Source: Zelonia costaricensis (taxonomy: Eukaryota > Euglenozoa > Kinetoplastea > Trypanosomatida > Trypanosomatidae). From it: a DNA stretch of 64,000 nucleotides. The notes under the pieces were generated by a model, which had not been told where the DNA came from, did not search any database, and saw only the letters and a list, made by a program, of their open reading frames with translations. The stretch lies in assembly GCA_030849075.1 (NCBI GenBank), contig JASAOO010003561.1, positions 112,166-176,165 of the forward strand, in the 5' to 3' direction. The first letter of the stretch is position 1, and every line of letters begins with the position of its first letter. The position numbers and the translations under genes are program-made. Shown piece by piece: positions 30,421 through 41,500 of the stretch.

Positions 30421-31437
30421 ATGGTGCGCTTCCTGACCTTTGGCGCGGCGGCCGCCCTCGGGGCCGCCTTCCAGTCCTACACGGCGTCGCAGCGGATGGC
30501 GGCCGAGTGCGCGGCGAACAAGGAAGTGTTCTCGACCAAGTTCAAGCCGTTCGTGCTGGGTGAGGTGCTCAACCTCGCCGAGGACGTCGCCATCTTCCGC
30601 TTCCTACTCAACGACCCGAACGATGCCTTCAACCTTGTCCCGTGCAGCACGCTGCAGGCCCACTTCAAGGAGGGCACGAACATGGTGGATCAGCCCATGC
30701 GCTTCTATACACCGATCACGCCGAACGGCACGCAGGGCTACTTCGACCTCCTCGTCAAGAAGCAGCGCCCAGGCCGCTTCACGGAGCACCTCTTCTCCAT
30801 GGACGTCGGCGAGTCCCTCCTCTTCCGTGTGGTGCAGTACAAGCTGACGTACAAGAAGGACCGCTGGTCGGACGTCGGCCTGATCTGCGGTGGCACCGGC
30901 GTCTGCCCGATCCTGCAGTTCATGAACGCCTCCCTCGACACCGAGGGCGACAGGACGAAGCTGAGCATGCTCTTCGCCAACCGCTCGGAGAACAAGATCC
31001 TGCTGAAGGGCATGCTGGACGAGAAGGCGCGCGAGCACAAGGACCGGCTGCAGATCTTCTACACCGTCGACAACTTCGACGACCCGAACATGATCCCGAA
31101 CCCGGTGTTCAAGAAGGGCGCACCGCTGACGGTCGATGTGGCAAGTCAGCCGGCGGCCAGCCCGGACGGCAAGAAGTACTTCCAGGGCTTCAAGGGCTAC
31201 ATCGACGTCCCGCTGCTGCAGGCGACGATGCCGAAGCCGTCGCCGTCGACGCTGCTGCTCGTCTGCGGCCCGGACCCGATGATGGTCAAGGTGGTCGGCG
31301 CGGCACCGATGGTGCTGCGGGCCATGTCGGGTGGTCTCGCCTACCAGCCCTCCGGCGCCGTGCTCAACAACGCCGCGGATGTGTCTGGCTTCCTGGGCGA
31401 CATGGGCTACCTCAAGGAGATGGTGTACCGCTTCTAG
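30421..31437 (+). CDS. NADH-cytochrome b5 reductase-like flavoprotein
   Basis: The protein has 338 residues from ATG 30421. It begins with a short hydrophobic segment (FLTFGAAAALGAAF), likely a membrane anchor. The ferredoxin-reductase fold shows the FAD-binding RFYTP (Arg94-Pro98), the nucleotide-binding GGTGVCP (157-163) and the CGPDPMM block (282-288), in the order and spacing of cytochrome b5 reductases. These enzymes pass electrons from NADH through FAD to cytochrome b5, feeding fatty-acid desaturation and sterol synthesis. The C-terminus (GYLKEMVYRF) ends in aromatic Phe as is common in this family. The anchor suggests outer mitochondrial or ER membrane. Its insertions are modest, and no heme-binding b5 domain is fused. 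Confidence 0.9.
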   Translation: MVRFLTFGAAAALGAAFQSYTASQRMAAECAANKEVFSTKFKPFVLGEVLNLAEDVAIFRFLLNDPNDAFNLVPCSTLQAHFKEGTNMVDQPMRFYTPITPNGTQGYFDLLVKKQRPGRFTEHLFSMDVGESLLFRVVQYKLTYKKDRWSDVGLICGGTGVCPILQFMNASLDTEGDRTKLSMLFANRSENKILLKGMLDEKAREHKDRLQIFYTVDNFDDPNMIPNPVFKKGAPLTVDVASQPAASPDGKKYFQGFKGYIDVPLLQATMPKPSPSTLLLVCGPDPMMVKVVGAAPMVLRAMSGGLAYQPSGAVLNNAADVSGFLGDMGYLKEMVYRF

Positions 31438-34400
31438 ACGCCGCGGGTGGCGCGCAGACACGCCTCTGTGAAGTGCGTGACCGTGAAGACGATGACCACG
31501 ATGAGCCACCACCACTGCCATCTCATCGCGCATGCGAAGCGTGTCGTGAGGGGTGGGGGTGTGTGTGGCACCATGTGTGTGCGTGAAGGGCAGCGCCCCA
31601 GGTGCACAAGGCTGCGAAGGAGCGCAAGAGGAGAAAAAAAAAGTGCGCGGTAAGTGAGCGGCTGCAGAGCCGACCGCGTCAGGGTTGTGACGTGCGCCTT
31701 GGGAGTGAATGCTGACGGCTTTGTGTGTGGATGCACACGGTCAGCTACGCGTACGTTTGTGCCTGTAGGAAATCGAGGCGATGCACGCGCCTGCCTCGCA
31801 GTGGCAGAGGAAGGGCGTCTGTGCGTCACCGCAGCGACGCTCGGGGCGCGCTCCGCAAGGATGTGCGTGCGTCTGCTTCTCCCGTTTTTCCTGTTCGCAC
31901 GTGTTCTGCTGCGTAGTGCACCGGCACGAACGGGGGAGCGGTGCACGTGCGCATTCGCCGATGCACAACCATTCACAAAAAAACAAAAAAACGTGAGATG
32001 ACTTCCTCTTTTGTTGCTCTCGTCTCGCAGCTCGTGACGTTCTCGCTGCTTTCTTGAGAGTCCCCCAACGACGATGGGCAGCCGGTGGTCAGTGTGTCGT
32101 CCACCGCTGTCCCAACCCCCCTCCCCACGTATCCGAACGCGCGTCAGCACCGGGCACCACCGCTCTCCCGCATTTTCTTCTTTCCTTCTCGTCTGACACG
32201 TGTCCTTTCTTTTCCCTTTTCCTCCGCGTGTTCTCTCTCTGTGTGTTCCATGGCACTCCATATTTGGTTCGCGCCCTTCCCCCCTCTTCCCCCCTCGAAC
32301 CACAAACACGCTGCTGTTCTGAAAATGGGAAGCATGCCTGCTCTTATCCCCCCCCCACCTTCTGTGCCCCGGCCTCCATGCCGCCTCGTGTCGCTCCCCA
32401 GCTTCATGCGTGCCCCACCTGGTTGCCGGGCGGACCAGAAGTAGCAACACGGCGAGGCCGTCCCTCCTTTCTTTTCGCTCCTTGCGTTTGTGTGATGGGC
32501 CCCTCTCCCCACTGATGTAGCTTTTTTCTTTTTTTGCTGTCGTCTCGTCTGTTTGCTCTGTTTGCACCAAGTCTGGTGGCGTCGTGGTGGTGGCGCTAAT
32601 GCGAGTGGTGACGTTGATGTGCACTCCACCCTTGCCCTGTTTCCCTGTTTGTGTGGTGCGCGTGCGTTTCTACATACTTGTGAGAGATGCGGTGCCGTGG
32701 GTGTTCGTCCGGCTTGTCCGCTTCCTCGCCCCTTCTTTTCTTTCTCTTTCACCCGGACCTCTCTCAGTTTCTGTTTTTTTTCTTCTTTCTCTCTCGTCAG
32801 AGGCCTCCGTCTCCTCTCTTGTCGCGTCCTCTTAGCTGTTCCCCTTACCGTTGTTGCTCGGACGCTCTCGTCGGTTTGTGCTCCTCCTTCCCCTTGGAGG
32901 GTAAAGAGCACCTGTACGTGCGTGTGCGCCGGTGCAAATGTGTGTGGTTGCGTGTAGGTAGGTGTTCGTGTGCGTCTAGTGTCCGTTGCCGAGTTTTGCC
33001 TCTTCTTTCACCCCTTTTTTTTTCTCCGTGTAGGCTTCTCGTCGCGGTGTCACGCTGCTCTTGTGGGCGCCTCAGTTCCAGTTTTCCATTCCCCGCTCTC
33101 TGTCGGGCGTAGACGGCTTGCTCCTTCAGTCTTCCCCCCTCCCTCCCTCCCTCCCTCCGCTCGCCGGCTTCTGCTTCGCCGCTCTCGTCGCTCCTGTCGC
33201 TGGAGCGCACCGCTCCGCTTCGCGCCTGCTGTCGAACCCTCACACGCACTCTCTCTCTCTCTTCCAGGCACCTCGCGAAGCGGAGGCAACAGCGGCGGAG
33301 GTAGTGGGAGGGGGGGGGAGGAAGGAGGGCAGGGCGGCTCAAGTACAAGTACTTGTCTAGGAAGTACCGGACGCGTCATCACTCACCTCCCCGCTCCTCG
33401 TCTCTCTAGGCACTTGTAAGGCAAACCTAGGCACCACAGAGAGGCACCGAAAAGGAAAACGCCGTGTAGAGCAAGTGGCTCTCTCTTTTAGGCAGACGTG
33501 CGTCAGCGCGTGTTTCTTCACTTTTTTCGTTTTTTTTTTTACTCTCTAGTAGGCGTGTGCGGCTTTTGGTTGTCTTTTCTTTTTTCTTTTCTCTTTTTTT
33601 TTAGCCGGTACTGTCGCTTCTCCCTGCCAAACCTGTGCGCCGCGGCGCAACCCGCGACGAGAGAGAGAGGGGGGGGGGGCAAGCGCAGCGACGAGCGCGC
33701 ACCCTCGCTCCGCGCGCACCTCACCAACCGCCGTGCTGCTGCTGCTGCTGCCCCTTTCGTCTCCTCTCCCCCTCTCCTCCCCCCTCGCCGACAGGCTTGC
33801 CCATCCCCTCCCCCACCTCCCCTCCACCCGCGTTGTGCACCACACGCGTCAGTCCAACGAAGACAGCTGTGCCGCCCTGTCTCTCGCTCTCTCCTACTCG
33901 CTCCCGCTCCCTCTGTGTCTTCCACCCCAGCACCTCGCGGAGGTACTCTGCATGCAGCTGTGTAATGCGGCACCTCTGTCCGAGGCCTCCATTCTTGTTG
34001 AGGCGCGCATGTGCGTGTGCTTTGCAGGCGTGCGCGTCCTGCGCACGTACGTCTGACGTCGAGTCTCGTAGCAGCTTGTGCGCTTTCGCCGTTCCTCACA
34101 GGAGGCACCACCGCGCCACAACTCGATCCCCCCCCCCTCCTCCCTCCTGTCAGTTGTGTACATACAGCGAGGAAGGGGAGTCGAGCAGCCGCGACAAGTG
34201 CCGTTCAAGTAAAACCACCGCAACAACAACAAAAGGGAATATGCGCACGAGAGGCGTGTACGCCGATGAGAGAGCATCATGCCATGTGGGCGAAGGTCCT
34301 GGTGCAAAGGTGACTGTTGCGTTGCCGCAACGCGAGCCTCAGCGCTGTGTTATCAATGGGAGGCGTGTGCCCATCGCGCGCGTGCTCGCGCTCTCTCGTA

Positions 34401-34741
34401 CGTGCGTGTTCGTAGATCTGGCGACGCGTCACCTTGAGCGGCTCACGCGTCATCGATACCGGCTCCTGCCCGTTTTGGTAGGACCTGCACAGATGTGCGT
34501 GGTGGCATCCCTCCAAGTGCAGCTCAAGGCTCCTCGTCCTCACCTCACCCCTTCCTTGTGTTCTCGCTCACACATGCACACACGCAAGCACACACACACC
34601 CACACACAGCTACGCATACCCACAGTGCGTGCTACGTGCACGCTCTTTTTACTTCAAACCGCCTTTATCTGCACGCGCAGGGTTTTTAAGACAGGTTGCC
34701 ACGTAGAGTCGCAGGCCCCTCGCCCCCACCGCTCTCACGCC
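31438..34741. other. Intergenic region (3.3 kb), no convincing gene
   Basis: The gap is long for this window. It includes C/T-rich stretches at 32090-32320 and 32690-33420, G9-type runs, and T-runs at 33527-33540 and 33570-33602. A (CA)n-rich stretch at about 34567-34612 precedes the next start. An open frame in phase with the next gene covers 33635-34741; its part at about 34240-34540 looks somewhat protein-like but is followed by microsatellite-encoded His-Thr repeats. Small genes or non-coding RNAs could be missed here. Confidence 0.5.
34640..34680 (+). promoter_or_regulatory. Predicted trans-splice acceptor for the TMEM42-like gene
   Basis: A moderately T-rich tract ends in GCACGCGCAG with AG at 34679-34680, giving a 61-nt 5' UTR before ATG 34742. 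Confidence 0.45.
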
Positions 34742-35341
34742 ATGCAGGTGCGTCAGCGGCACACTGGGGCACACGGCCCCGCCACCCACGAAGTCAGCGG
34801 CACGGCCAACGATGGCGCCGCACAGGGGCCCTCCTCGACCTCCTCGTCACCCGTCACTGTGGAGTCGACCGCCCCTCCACGCGCCGGAGCAGCAGCCTCG
34901 ACTACGCGCCGTGCGGCACCGGTGTTCCTGCTGAACGCCTCCCTTGCCGGTGCGTGCGGCGCCCTCTCTGGTGTCGTGGGCAAGCTCGCCGTCGAGTCGG
35001 CACGCGTGCCGGCGCTGGTGCGCAGCGGGGGCGCGTACCTGCAGCTCGACCCGGGCACGATGGCGCTCGTGCAGGCCACGCTTCCATGGCTGCTGCGCAT
35101 CGGCTTCTTCCTTCTCAACGCGGTGCTGACCGGGTCGATGTGGCGCTTCTACCTCAAGGCGCTCTCGCAGGGGCCGACACCGGTGTGCCAGATTCTCAAC
35201 ACAGGCACCAACTTTGTTGTAAGCGCCTTTGCGGGGCTGATCTTCTTTGCTGAGGAGGTGACGCCGATGTGGGCAGCTGGGGCGCTGCTGATTGTGCTGG
35301 GCCTGACGCTGATCGTCTCAGACCCGCAGGTGCGCGTGTGA
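34742..35341 (+). CDS. TMEM42/EamA-type four-helix membrane protein
   Basis: The protein has 199 residues from ATG 34742. Residues 1-60 are polar and low-complexity. Four hydrophobic segments follow: FLLNASLAGACGALSGVVGK, a second one including GFFLLNAVLTGSMWRFYLKA, then TNFVVSAFAGLIFFAEE, and WAAGALLIVLGLTLIV. The short cytosolic end is SDPQVRV. The WRFYLKALS and LNTGTNFVVSAFAG blocks are typical of TMEM42-like proteins, which are half-size members of the drug/metabolite transporter (EamA) superfamily. Transport activity and location are not established. The frame stays open upstream to 33635, but I chose the ATG that immediately follows a usable acceptor. Confidence 0.8.
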   Translation: MQVRQRHTGAHGPATHEVSGTANDGAAQGPSSTSSSPVTVESTAPPRAGAAASTTRRAAPVFLLNASLAGACGALSGVVGKLAVESARVPALVRSGGAYLQLDPGTMALVQATLPWLLRIGFFLLNAVLTGSMWRFYLKALSQGPTPVCQILNTGTNFVVSAFAGLIFFAEEVTPMWAAGALLIVLGLTLIVSDPQVRV

Positions 35342-35936
35342 CGCCATGCAGGCTATCGACTTCGGAGCTTTCTTCTCGGTTGACGGACTGGCTGATGTGT
35401 CCAAAGTAAACGTGCAAGCCACAAAAAAGACGCTGATGGAATACAGAAGTAGGACGCTTCCTGGACATTAGTGACAGTGTGTACTTGACACGACGAGCTT
35501 CGTCTCTGATGCGAGCCTGCCCACGCATGTTCTGTGATGCACCTTTGCGCACTGCGCGACTCCTTTCTTCAATCCCCCTTTATCCTGAACCCAAACACAT
35601 ACACACACAAACACACCCTATCGTACTCCATCACACACACACACACTTACACATACAAGCACACACAATTACTGTTCTTGTCATCTTTCAAGTCAAAAAG
35701 GATAGTAGAAGAAGGAGAGCTGAGACAGCGTGACGCTTCGTAGCCTCGTTGCAGTCCCGCACCACACAGTGCGCCTCCCCTCCTCTCAGTCGATCCGCCC
35801 ACTTCCGTTTGTTGCCGCCGCGCTCCCCACCCCTCACCCCGACGTCGCTCCACCTTCTCCAACCACTCCTCTGAGTTCACCTCGAAGGTCAAGATCCCCG
35901 ACCCAATCGACCCCATCGACGCCAGCTGCTGCAGCC
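35342..35936. other. Intergenic region with CA repeats
   Basis: A lower-GC stretch at 35380-35480 is followed by several CA runs between 35595 and 35670. A pyrimidine tract with AG at 35788-35789 is a plausible acceptor for the sterol reductase gene. No gene is seen. Confidence 0.6.
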
Positions 35937-37265
35937 ATGGCTAAGCGCAATGCTGCAGCCGGCAAGGAGCCGGCCGAGGCGAAACCGCGCAACTCGCTGC
36001 AGCCGCGGACGACCTCGTACGAGTGGGGCGGCCCCATCGGTGCCCTCTTCATGGTCGTCTTCCTACCCACCCTCGTGATCGCTCTGAACAGTCTCTGCCC
36101 TGGGGCACAGTGCAGCGTCAGGAACGCGATGCAGCTGCCCGCGCTCATGGCGGAGGTGGTGCGCACCGCGTGGCCCAAGGTGCCGGCGGCCATCGGGATC
36201 GAGCTCGCCTGGTTGGCGGCCCACGCCGTCTTCTCCGTCGTGCCGATCGGCCAGCTGGTCCACGGCGGGGAGCTGCGCACCGGGGAGCGCCTCGCGTACC
36301 GCATGAACGCCATCCACGCCTTCATCATCTCGCACGCGCTGCTGTTCGGCTTGCACTACGCCGGCGTGCTGAACCTCGCCGTGGTCGCTGACCTCTACCA
36401 CCCGCTGATGATTGGCGCGTTTGTCATCTCCTTCGCCATGTCGGTGGTCCTGTACGTGGCGTCGTACCGCAGCGGCTCTGTGCTCACGGCGCTGGGTGGA
36501 AACACCGGCAACCCCCTGTACGACTTCTGGATCGGCCGGGAGCTCAACCCGCGCACCGGTCCGCTGGACTGGAAGCTGATGTGCGAGCTGCGGCCCGGTC
36601 TGATCGGGTGGAGCATTTTGAACTGGGCCTTTGTGTGCAAGTCGGTTGAGCTCGGCACCGTGACGCCGAGCATCGTCTTCATTGCCCTGTTCGAGTCGAT
36701 GTACGTGCTGGATGGACTGCTGCTCGAGGTGGGCAACCTCACCATGATGGACATCGTGACCGACGGCTTTGGCTTCATGCTGTGCTTTGGCGATCTGGCC
36801 TGGGTGCCCTTCACCTACACGCTGCAGACCAAGTACCTCGTTCACCACCCAGCCAGGCTCTCGCCGCTGCACCTGTGCCTCTGCGCGTCGCTCGCCGTCG
36901 CCGGCTACCTTATCTTCCGCGGCGCCAACACGGAAAAGGACCGCTTCCGCAAGAATCCACAGGACCCGCGCGTGCGCCACCTGCGCGTCATGAAGACCTC
37001 GAAGGGCAAGTCGCTGATCGTGTCCGGCTTCTGGGGCATGTGCCGCCACCCGAACTACGTCGGGGACTGGCTCATGGCACTTGCCTGGGCCGCCTTCAGC
37101 GGGACGGGCGAGCTGCTGCCCTACTTCCACCCGGTGTACTTCGGCGTTCTCCTGATGCACCGCCAGCTGCGCGATGAGCAGCAGATGCTGGAGAAGTACG
37201 GCAAGGACGACTGGAAGGCCTTCTGCCGCGTTGTCAAGTACCGCCTGATCCCGTACATTTATTAG
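35937..37265 (+). CDS. ERG24: C-14 sterol reductase
   Basis: The protein has 442 residues from ATG 35937; the longer upstream frame is Pro/Ser UTR-like sequence. The ERG4/ERG24 family signatures are clear: GNPLYDFWIGRELNPRTGP (about residues 191-209), CELRPGLIGW just after it, SGFWGMCRHPNYVGDW (Arg370-His371 with Asp377), and the C-terminal RDEQQMLEKYGKDDWKAFC followed by YRLIPYIY. These match the C-14 reductases (yeast ERG24, animal TM7SF2 and LBR), which use NADPH to reduce the C14-C15 double bond after 14-demethylation in ergosterol synthesis, in the ER membrane. About eight to nine hydrophobic segments are present. DHCR7 or ERG4 relatives are less likely from the FWIGRELNPR and CELRPGLIGW blocks. 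Confidence 0.92.
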   Translation: MAKRNAAAGKEPAEAKPRNSLQPRTTSYEWGGPIGALFMVVFLPTLVIALNSLCPGAQCSVRNAMQLPALMAEVVRTAWPKVPAAIGIELAWLAAHAVFSVVPIGQLVHGGELRTGERLAYRMNAIHAFIISHALLFGLHYAGVLNLAVVADLYHPLMIGAFVISFAMSVVLYVASYRSGSVLTALGGNTGNPLYDFWIGRELNPRTGPLDWKLMCELRPGLIGWSILNWAFVCKSVELGTVTPSIVFIALFESMYVLDGLLLEVGNLTMMDIVTDGFGFMLCFGDLAWVPFTYTLQTKYLVHHPARLSPLHLCLCASLAVAGYLIFRGANTEKDRFRKNPQDPRVRHLRVMKTSKGKSLIVSGFWGMCRHPNYVGDWLMALAWAAFSGTGELLPYFHPVYFGVLLMHRQLRDEQQMLEKYGKDDWKAFCRVVKYRLIPYIY

Positions 37266-38532
37266 CACGCACGCAGGGGAGTGGGTACGGATCGCACTGA
37301 CAGACGTGCGAGGTGGACGACACGAGGGAGTACGAGAGGGTGGAAGTGGGAGCGGTGCATATCGGCGGCTCTTGGAGGCCCATGAATGGCGGTGACGGTG
37401 GCGGTGCTGCTGCTGCGACTGCTGTGTCCCTTCCCCTGGAAGCGCCGCCGCGTGGAGCTCGCACACTCTAGGTCCCCCCCCCCCATGCCCTCCACACCGC
37501 CTCCCCCCTTCAAGTGTCCGCACGTCAGCAGCACAATGAAGAACACACCAAAAAAAAAGGAAATGAAAAGCGGCAAAACAGAAAACCGCCACACCGATGA
37601 TGATGAATGAAAGAAAGGAAGAAAAGAAGGTGCGAACACGCGTCGCCGCGCGGCTTGTCGGCTCCTTCTCTTCCTCTATTCCCTTCCTGTTTATGTTTAC
37701 GGGTTGTGTTGGAGTAGTCATGTCGCCGTGGAGGGGAGACGAACACGTCCCACCGGAGAAAGAGAGAAGCACGGGAAGAGGGATGCGATGCACGGGCAGC
37801 GTGTAACCCCGCAGTGTATCGTGAACGGCGCGAGCATCGCGGAGTCGAGAGAGGCCAAGGCTGCCAGGCGCGAGACGGTTGGGGGGGGGGAGGAGCAGCG
37901 CGCTGGTGGCGTTCTCCAGCGTACCCACGCGATCGACTAAAGATGGCGCAGTGGGTTGGTGGTTATCTGTGCGTGGTGTGCGAGGGAAGCGAGAGATTGA
38001 CTTGCGTACACGCAAGCACCACGAGGCCCCCCCCCCTCCTTCTTGCGGAGCGCGGCCTTGTGCTCCGGCGCACCCCCCCCCAGCCATGCGCGTCCGCTGC
38101 CCTAGACCCTATTCCCTACCACCAAACTCTCACTCTCTCGTCATCACTGCGGCGACGGACGGGCGCCGTCTCACTACACTGCACACTGCACTTTCGCCTC
38201 CGCCTCTTGACGCTTGGGACACCACAAGAAAGGACACCCAAACGCGGCTTGTTACTCCAACGCACAAACCAGACTTGCGTGGGTTGCAATCAGATTTATA
38301 GAACACAGAAGGAGGCTCCGCAAAGTCATCAACTCGGCCCAATCGAGCCCCCCATAAAATCAAAGGAAAAGAGTGCCTCGCATAGACGGCGTTTTTCGTT
38401 TGCTCGCACTGGCATTGTCGACTCCCGTTCAACTGTCACAGCGAACGCATAGATCGTCATCGGGGAAGCCAACCCAGGCGCTCCTCCTCCTCCCCTCCTT
38501 CCCTCCTTTACTTTCCTTTGAGCCACCCTGCC
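37266..38532. other. Intergenic region (1.3 kb), no gene seen
   Basis: Contains C/G homopolymer runs, A-runs near 37550, and an A/T-richer patch at 38285-38420. Frames on both strands are low-complexity; the long antisense frame crossing from the sterol reductase is a shadow. Confidence 0.6.
38480..38522 (+). promoter_or_regulatory. Predicted trans-splice acceptor ten bases before the start
   Basis: Forty bases of almost pure C/T (38480-38519) are followed at once by AG at 38521-38522; ATG is at 38533. The predicted 5' UTR is therefore only 10 nt, unless a weaker upstream acceptor is used. Confidence 0.55.
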
Positions 38533-41500
38533 ATGTCGTGGGTGCGGGTGGAGTGCAGCGGCGGCCAGCGCTACGCGGCCCCATCGCACGGTCGACCGAC
38601 GCCGCGCCTAGACGGGCTGGCTCACCTTTTCGGCGAGCCCGTACGTCTGCGTGCGGTGCACACCTTCACGTCTCTCACTCAGGATGCCGCTGCAGTGTCG
38701 AGGCCTGTCGAGGGCTCCGATACAGAGGCGTGCGCCGGTGCCTGCGTCATACTGGATCAGCGCGAGCTCGGTGGCCATCTCGGTCTCGTCACCGTGGCCG
38801 TTGGCGATGAGGCGGACTCGGAGTTCCCGTCCTCCTCGGAGGCAAACCTGCGGCAGCTGCTCACGCGAGTCTTCGCCGTTCTGCGCTGCACCAACGAGAG
38901 CGGCACCCAGCTGCTCCTCGACGCGCTGTGCACGCGTGCCCCGGCTCCCCTGACCGCATCGGCGGCAGCGGAGGCGGTTGTCGTGCGGGAAGATGACGGC
39001 GGGCGGCGCGTGCCACCAGCGCTGTGGCAGTCCCGTGCAGAGGCCGCTGGGAGGAGCGCCGGGGAGGTTGGTGCGTTGGTGCGTGCGTCAGGCAGCGTGC
39101 ACCTGTACCCATCTGGCGCGGCCCCATCGAATCGGCAGTTTCTGCTGCATCTCACGCAGGCGCAGGAGTTCACGAGGAGCGGAAACCTCGACGAGGACGA
39201 TGGGGCACCGCAGGCCAAGTCGCTCTCTCTGCAGCCACTGCAGCTCAACGCGTCATCGACGTCGCCGCTCGGCCAGGCGCAGAAGAAGGCAGCCACGCCA
39301 GCGGATGCCAGCGCGCAGACGCTCCTGCGGACGGCACGGCAGCCGCTGTCCTACGCTGCGGCGCTGCGCCGCCGCTCCCTTCTCTTCTTTGTGCGGCAAG
39401 GGGTAGAGCCGCTCAGCATGCTGGCGGCGCGCGTGCAGCTCACGCCAACCAAGCCAGGTCGTCCAGCCCACGCGGACAGCACCGTCGCTGCGGCACCGCA
39501 AGACGGCACAAGTGGTGGCAGTCCAGGCCTACTCGCGGCAGCTGCGGGGACTCCAGGCGCCGCCGCCGCCCCGCGCGCCCTCCGTGAGGTGCTCGTCGAT
39601 GTCTTTATCCGTGTGCACACCGGCCTGAAAGGCAGCGACGGCAACGACGCGTCCAGCGGTGCGGTGCCGAGGTCGTCCAGCGCGCGCTGCGTGTCGCACC
39701 TGCGCCGTCTGGAGCACAAACTGCTTCACAAGAGTGCCAGCTGGACTGCCGTCGCGGAGACTGCGGAGGAGTCGTGCCGCCTGCTGGCGTGGGCCGTGGC
39801 ACGCCTGCTGGCGGGCAACGAGCGGCCGGTGCGGCAGTCACGTGCCGCCGCGCTGGGGACCCTCCTCGCGCACGATTTATGGGCCGCCAGGGACAGTGCA
39901 GGCGCGAGCACGTCGGCCGCACCATCTGCCCGCGGCGCCGGCTGCTCCGTGCCCCTCGTGGCCGCGTATTCGCCGTCCGGGCTGCTGCTCGCGTCTCCGG
40001 GCTTCTCGACAGCGCTGCACCCGGACGATCGGGTGGTGATCGCCGCGGTGGCCGTCGACCGCCTCGCACGCTACTCGGCGCCCTCTCATGCGGCAGGCAC
40101 GGCAGCGACGGAGCTGGCGGCGGTGCTGCGGTGGACCTCGTGGCCGATGCGGGCGAAACCTGCCTACGGCCGCGCGGCGCCGGGCGACGCGGTGCTGGAC
40201 GTGCTCCTCCTCACCGTCGGCGACGCCGCGGCGGTGTGCCTCGTCTTCCCTCGCGTGCCGGCACCGGTGGCGGCGCTGTCTTCGACCCCAAGTGCAACCC
40301 TGCGTGCCGTGGTGGCGCTGCTGGAGACCACAAGACCAACGAACGCCGCGGCGGAGAAGGGCGGCGCAGCGAGTTCGTCTCTGCTCAACGCGCTGCGCAC
40401 GGCGTGCACGCAGAGCACGGCACCTTACAGCGCGGCCTTCCACGATGCCCTTTTCGCCGTGACAGCGCTGGAGGATGCGCTGGACAAGTCACGCGGCACC
40501 GATCTGCCAGACCACGTTGGCGCATCCGCGCCGCCACACGCGACCGCCACTCACACGGTGTCCACGTCGCACGCCGTCACAGCGACCACCACCACGCATG
40601 CCAAAGCGCCAGGGAAGCACAGCAGGAACGCCGTAACGAGCGCCCTTCACAAGCTTTTTTCGTGTGTACCCGTGTGTCGGCGGGACCCGAGCAAGGACAT
40701 CGCCGCTGCCTCGCGGCAGCTCTGCATCACCGCCGCCGAGGAGCAGTCGTCTGCGTACGTGCAGCAGCTCAGCTCCGCCGCAGCACCGGCCTCCACGCCG
40801 CCGCCGCCGCATAAGCCGTCCTCAGCACCCGCATCTTCGCGCGGCAAGGCATCCGCCCGCGCACAGGCCACGGCTGCGTACGCGGCCGCACTGCTGGCGA
40901 TGCCGCTGGAGGTGATGCTGAGCTACGTGGCAGCTGTCATCACACGCAACGAGCTGGGCGTGCTGCGGCCCACGTATGAGCTCGGCCTGCACTCCTTCTT
41001 CTTTTTGCAGCAGCCGCAGCCGACATCGGAGCCGGCCAAGAGCGCGCTGCGCTCCGTCGCAGGCGCGGCGGGGAGCATCGCCAGGGCGAAGCAGACGCAC
41101 GGCGAGGGCGTGCACTTGCCGCAGCGGTTCGCCGTGTCGTTTGCGCGGTTTCACTTGCAGCAGGCGTCCTGCACATCCGCCGTTCTGCCGGAGGAATGGG
41201 CAGACCTCCCTGAGGCACCGGATAGCGCCGCCCGTCGCGGCGGCGGTGCGGGATGCGTGCACTGCTTCGAGGACCCATCGTTGCTGCTGCAGCTCAACGC
41301 AGTTGGGTCTGCGGCAGCTTCTCGTGTGAGTGCAGGGGAAGGTACGGGGGGAGGCGGCGTTGCAGGTTGCGCAGTCACGCCCGAGCCAGCGGTGCAGACG
41401 GAGCTGGACACGCAAGTGTCGGTGGTGCCGGTGTGGGCGCTGCTTCAGGTGGCGCCGTCGGACACGCCGGGAGCGGCGCGCGATGCGTCAGACACGGAGT

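Noticed and set aside
31434..32624. 396-codon minus-strand frame in the 3.3-kb gap
   Set aside because: Composition is that of spacer; strand is opposite to the transcription unit; no domain visible.
36063..38087. 674-codon minus-strand frame
   Set aside because: It is antisense to the sterol reductase and runs into low-complexity spacer; no domain is recognisable, and the sense gene is certain.
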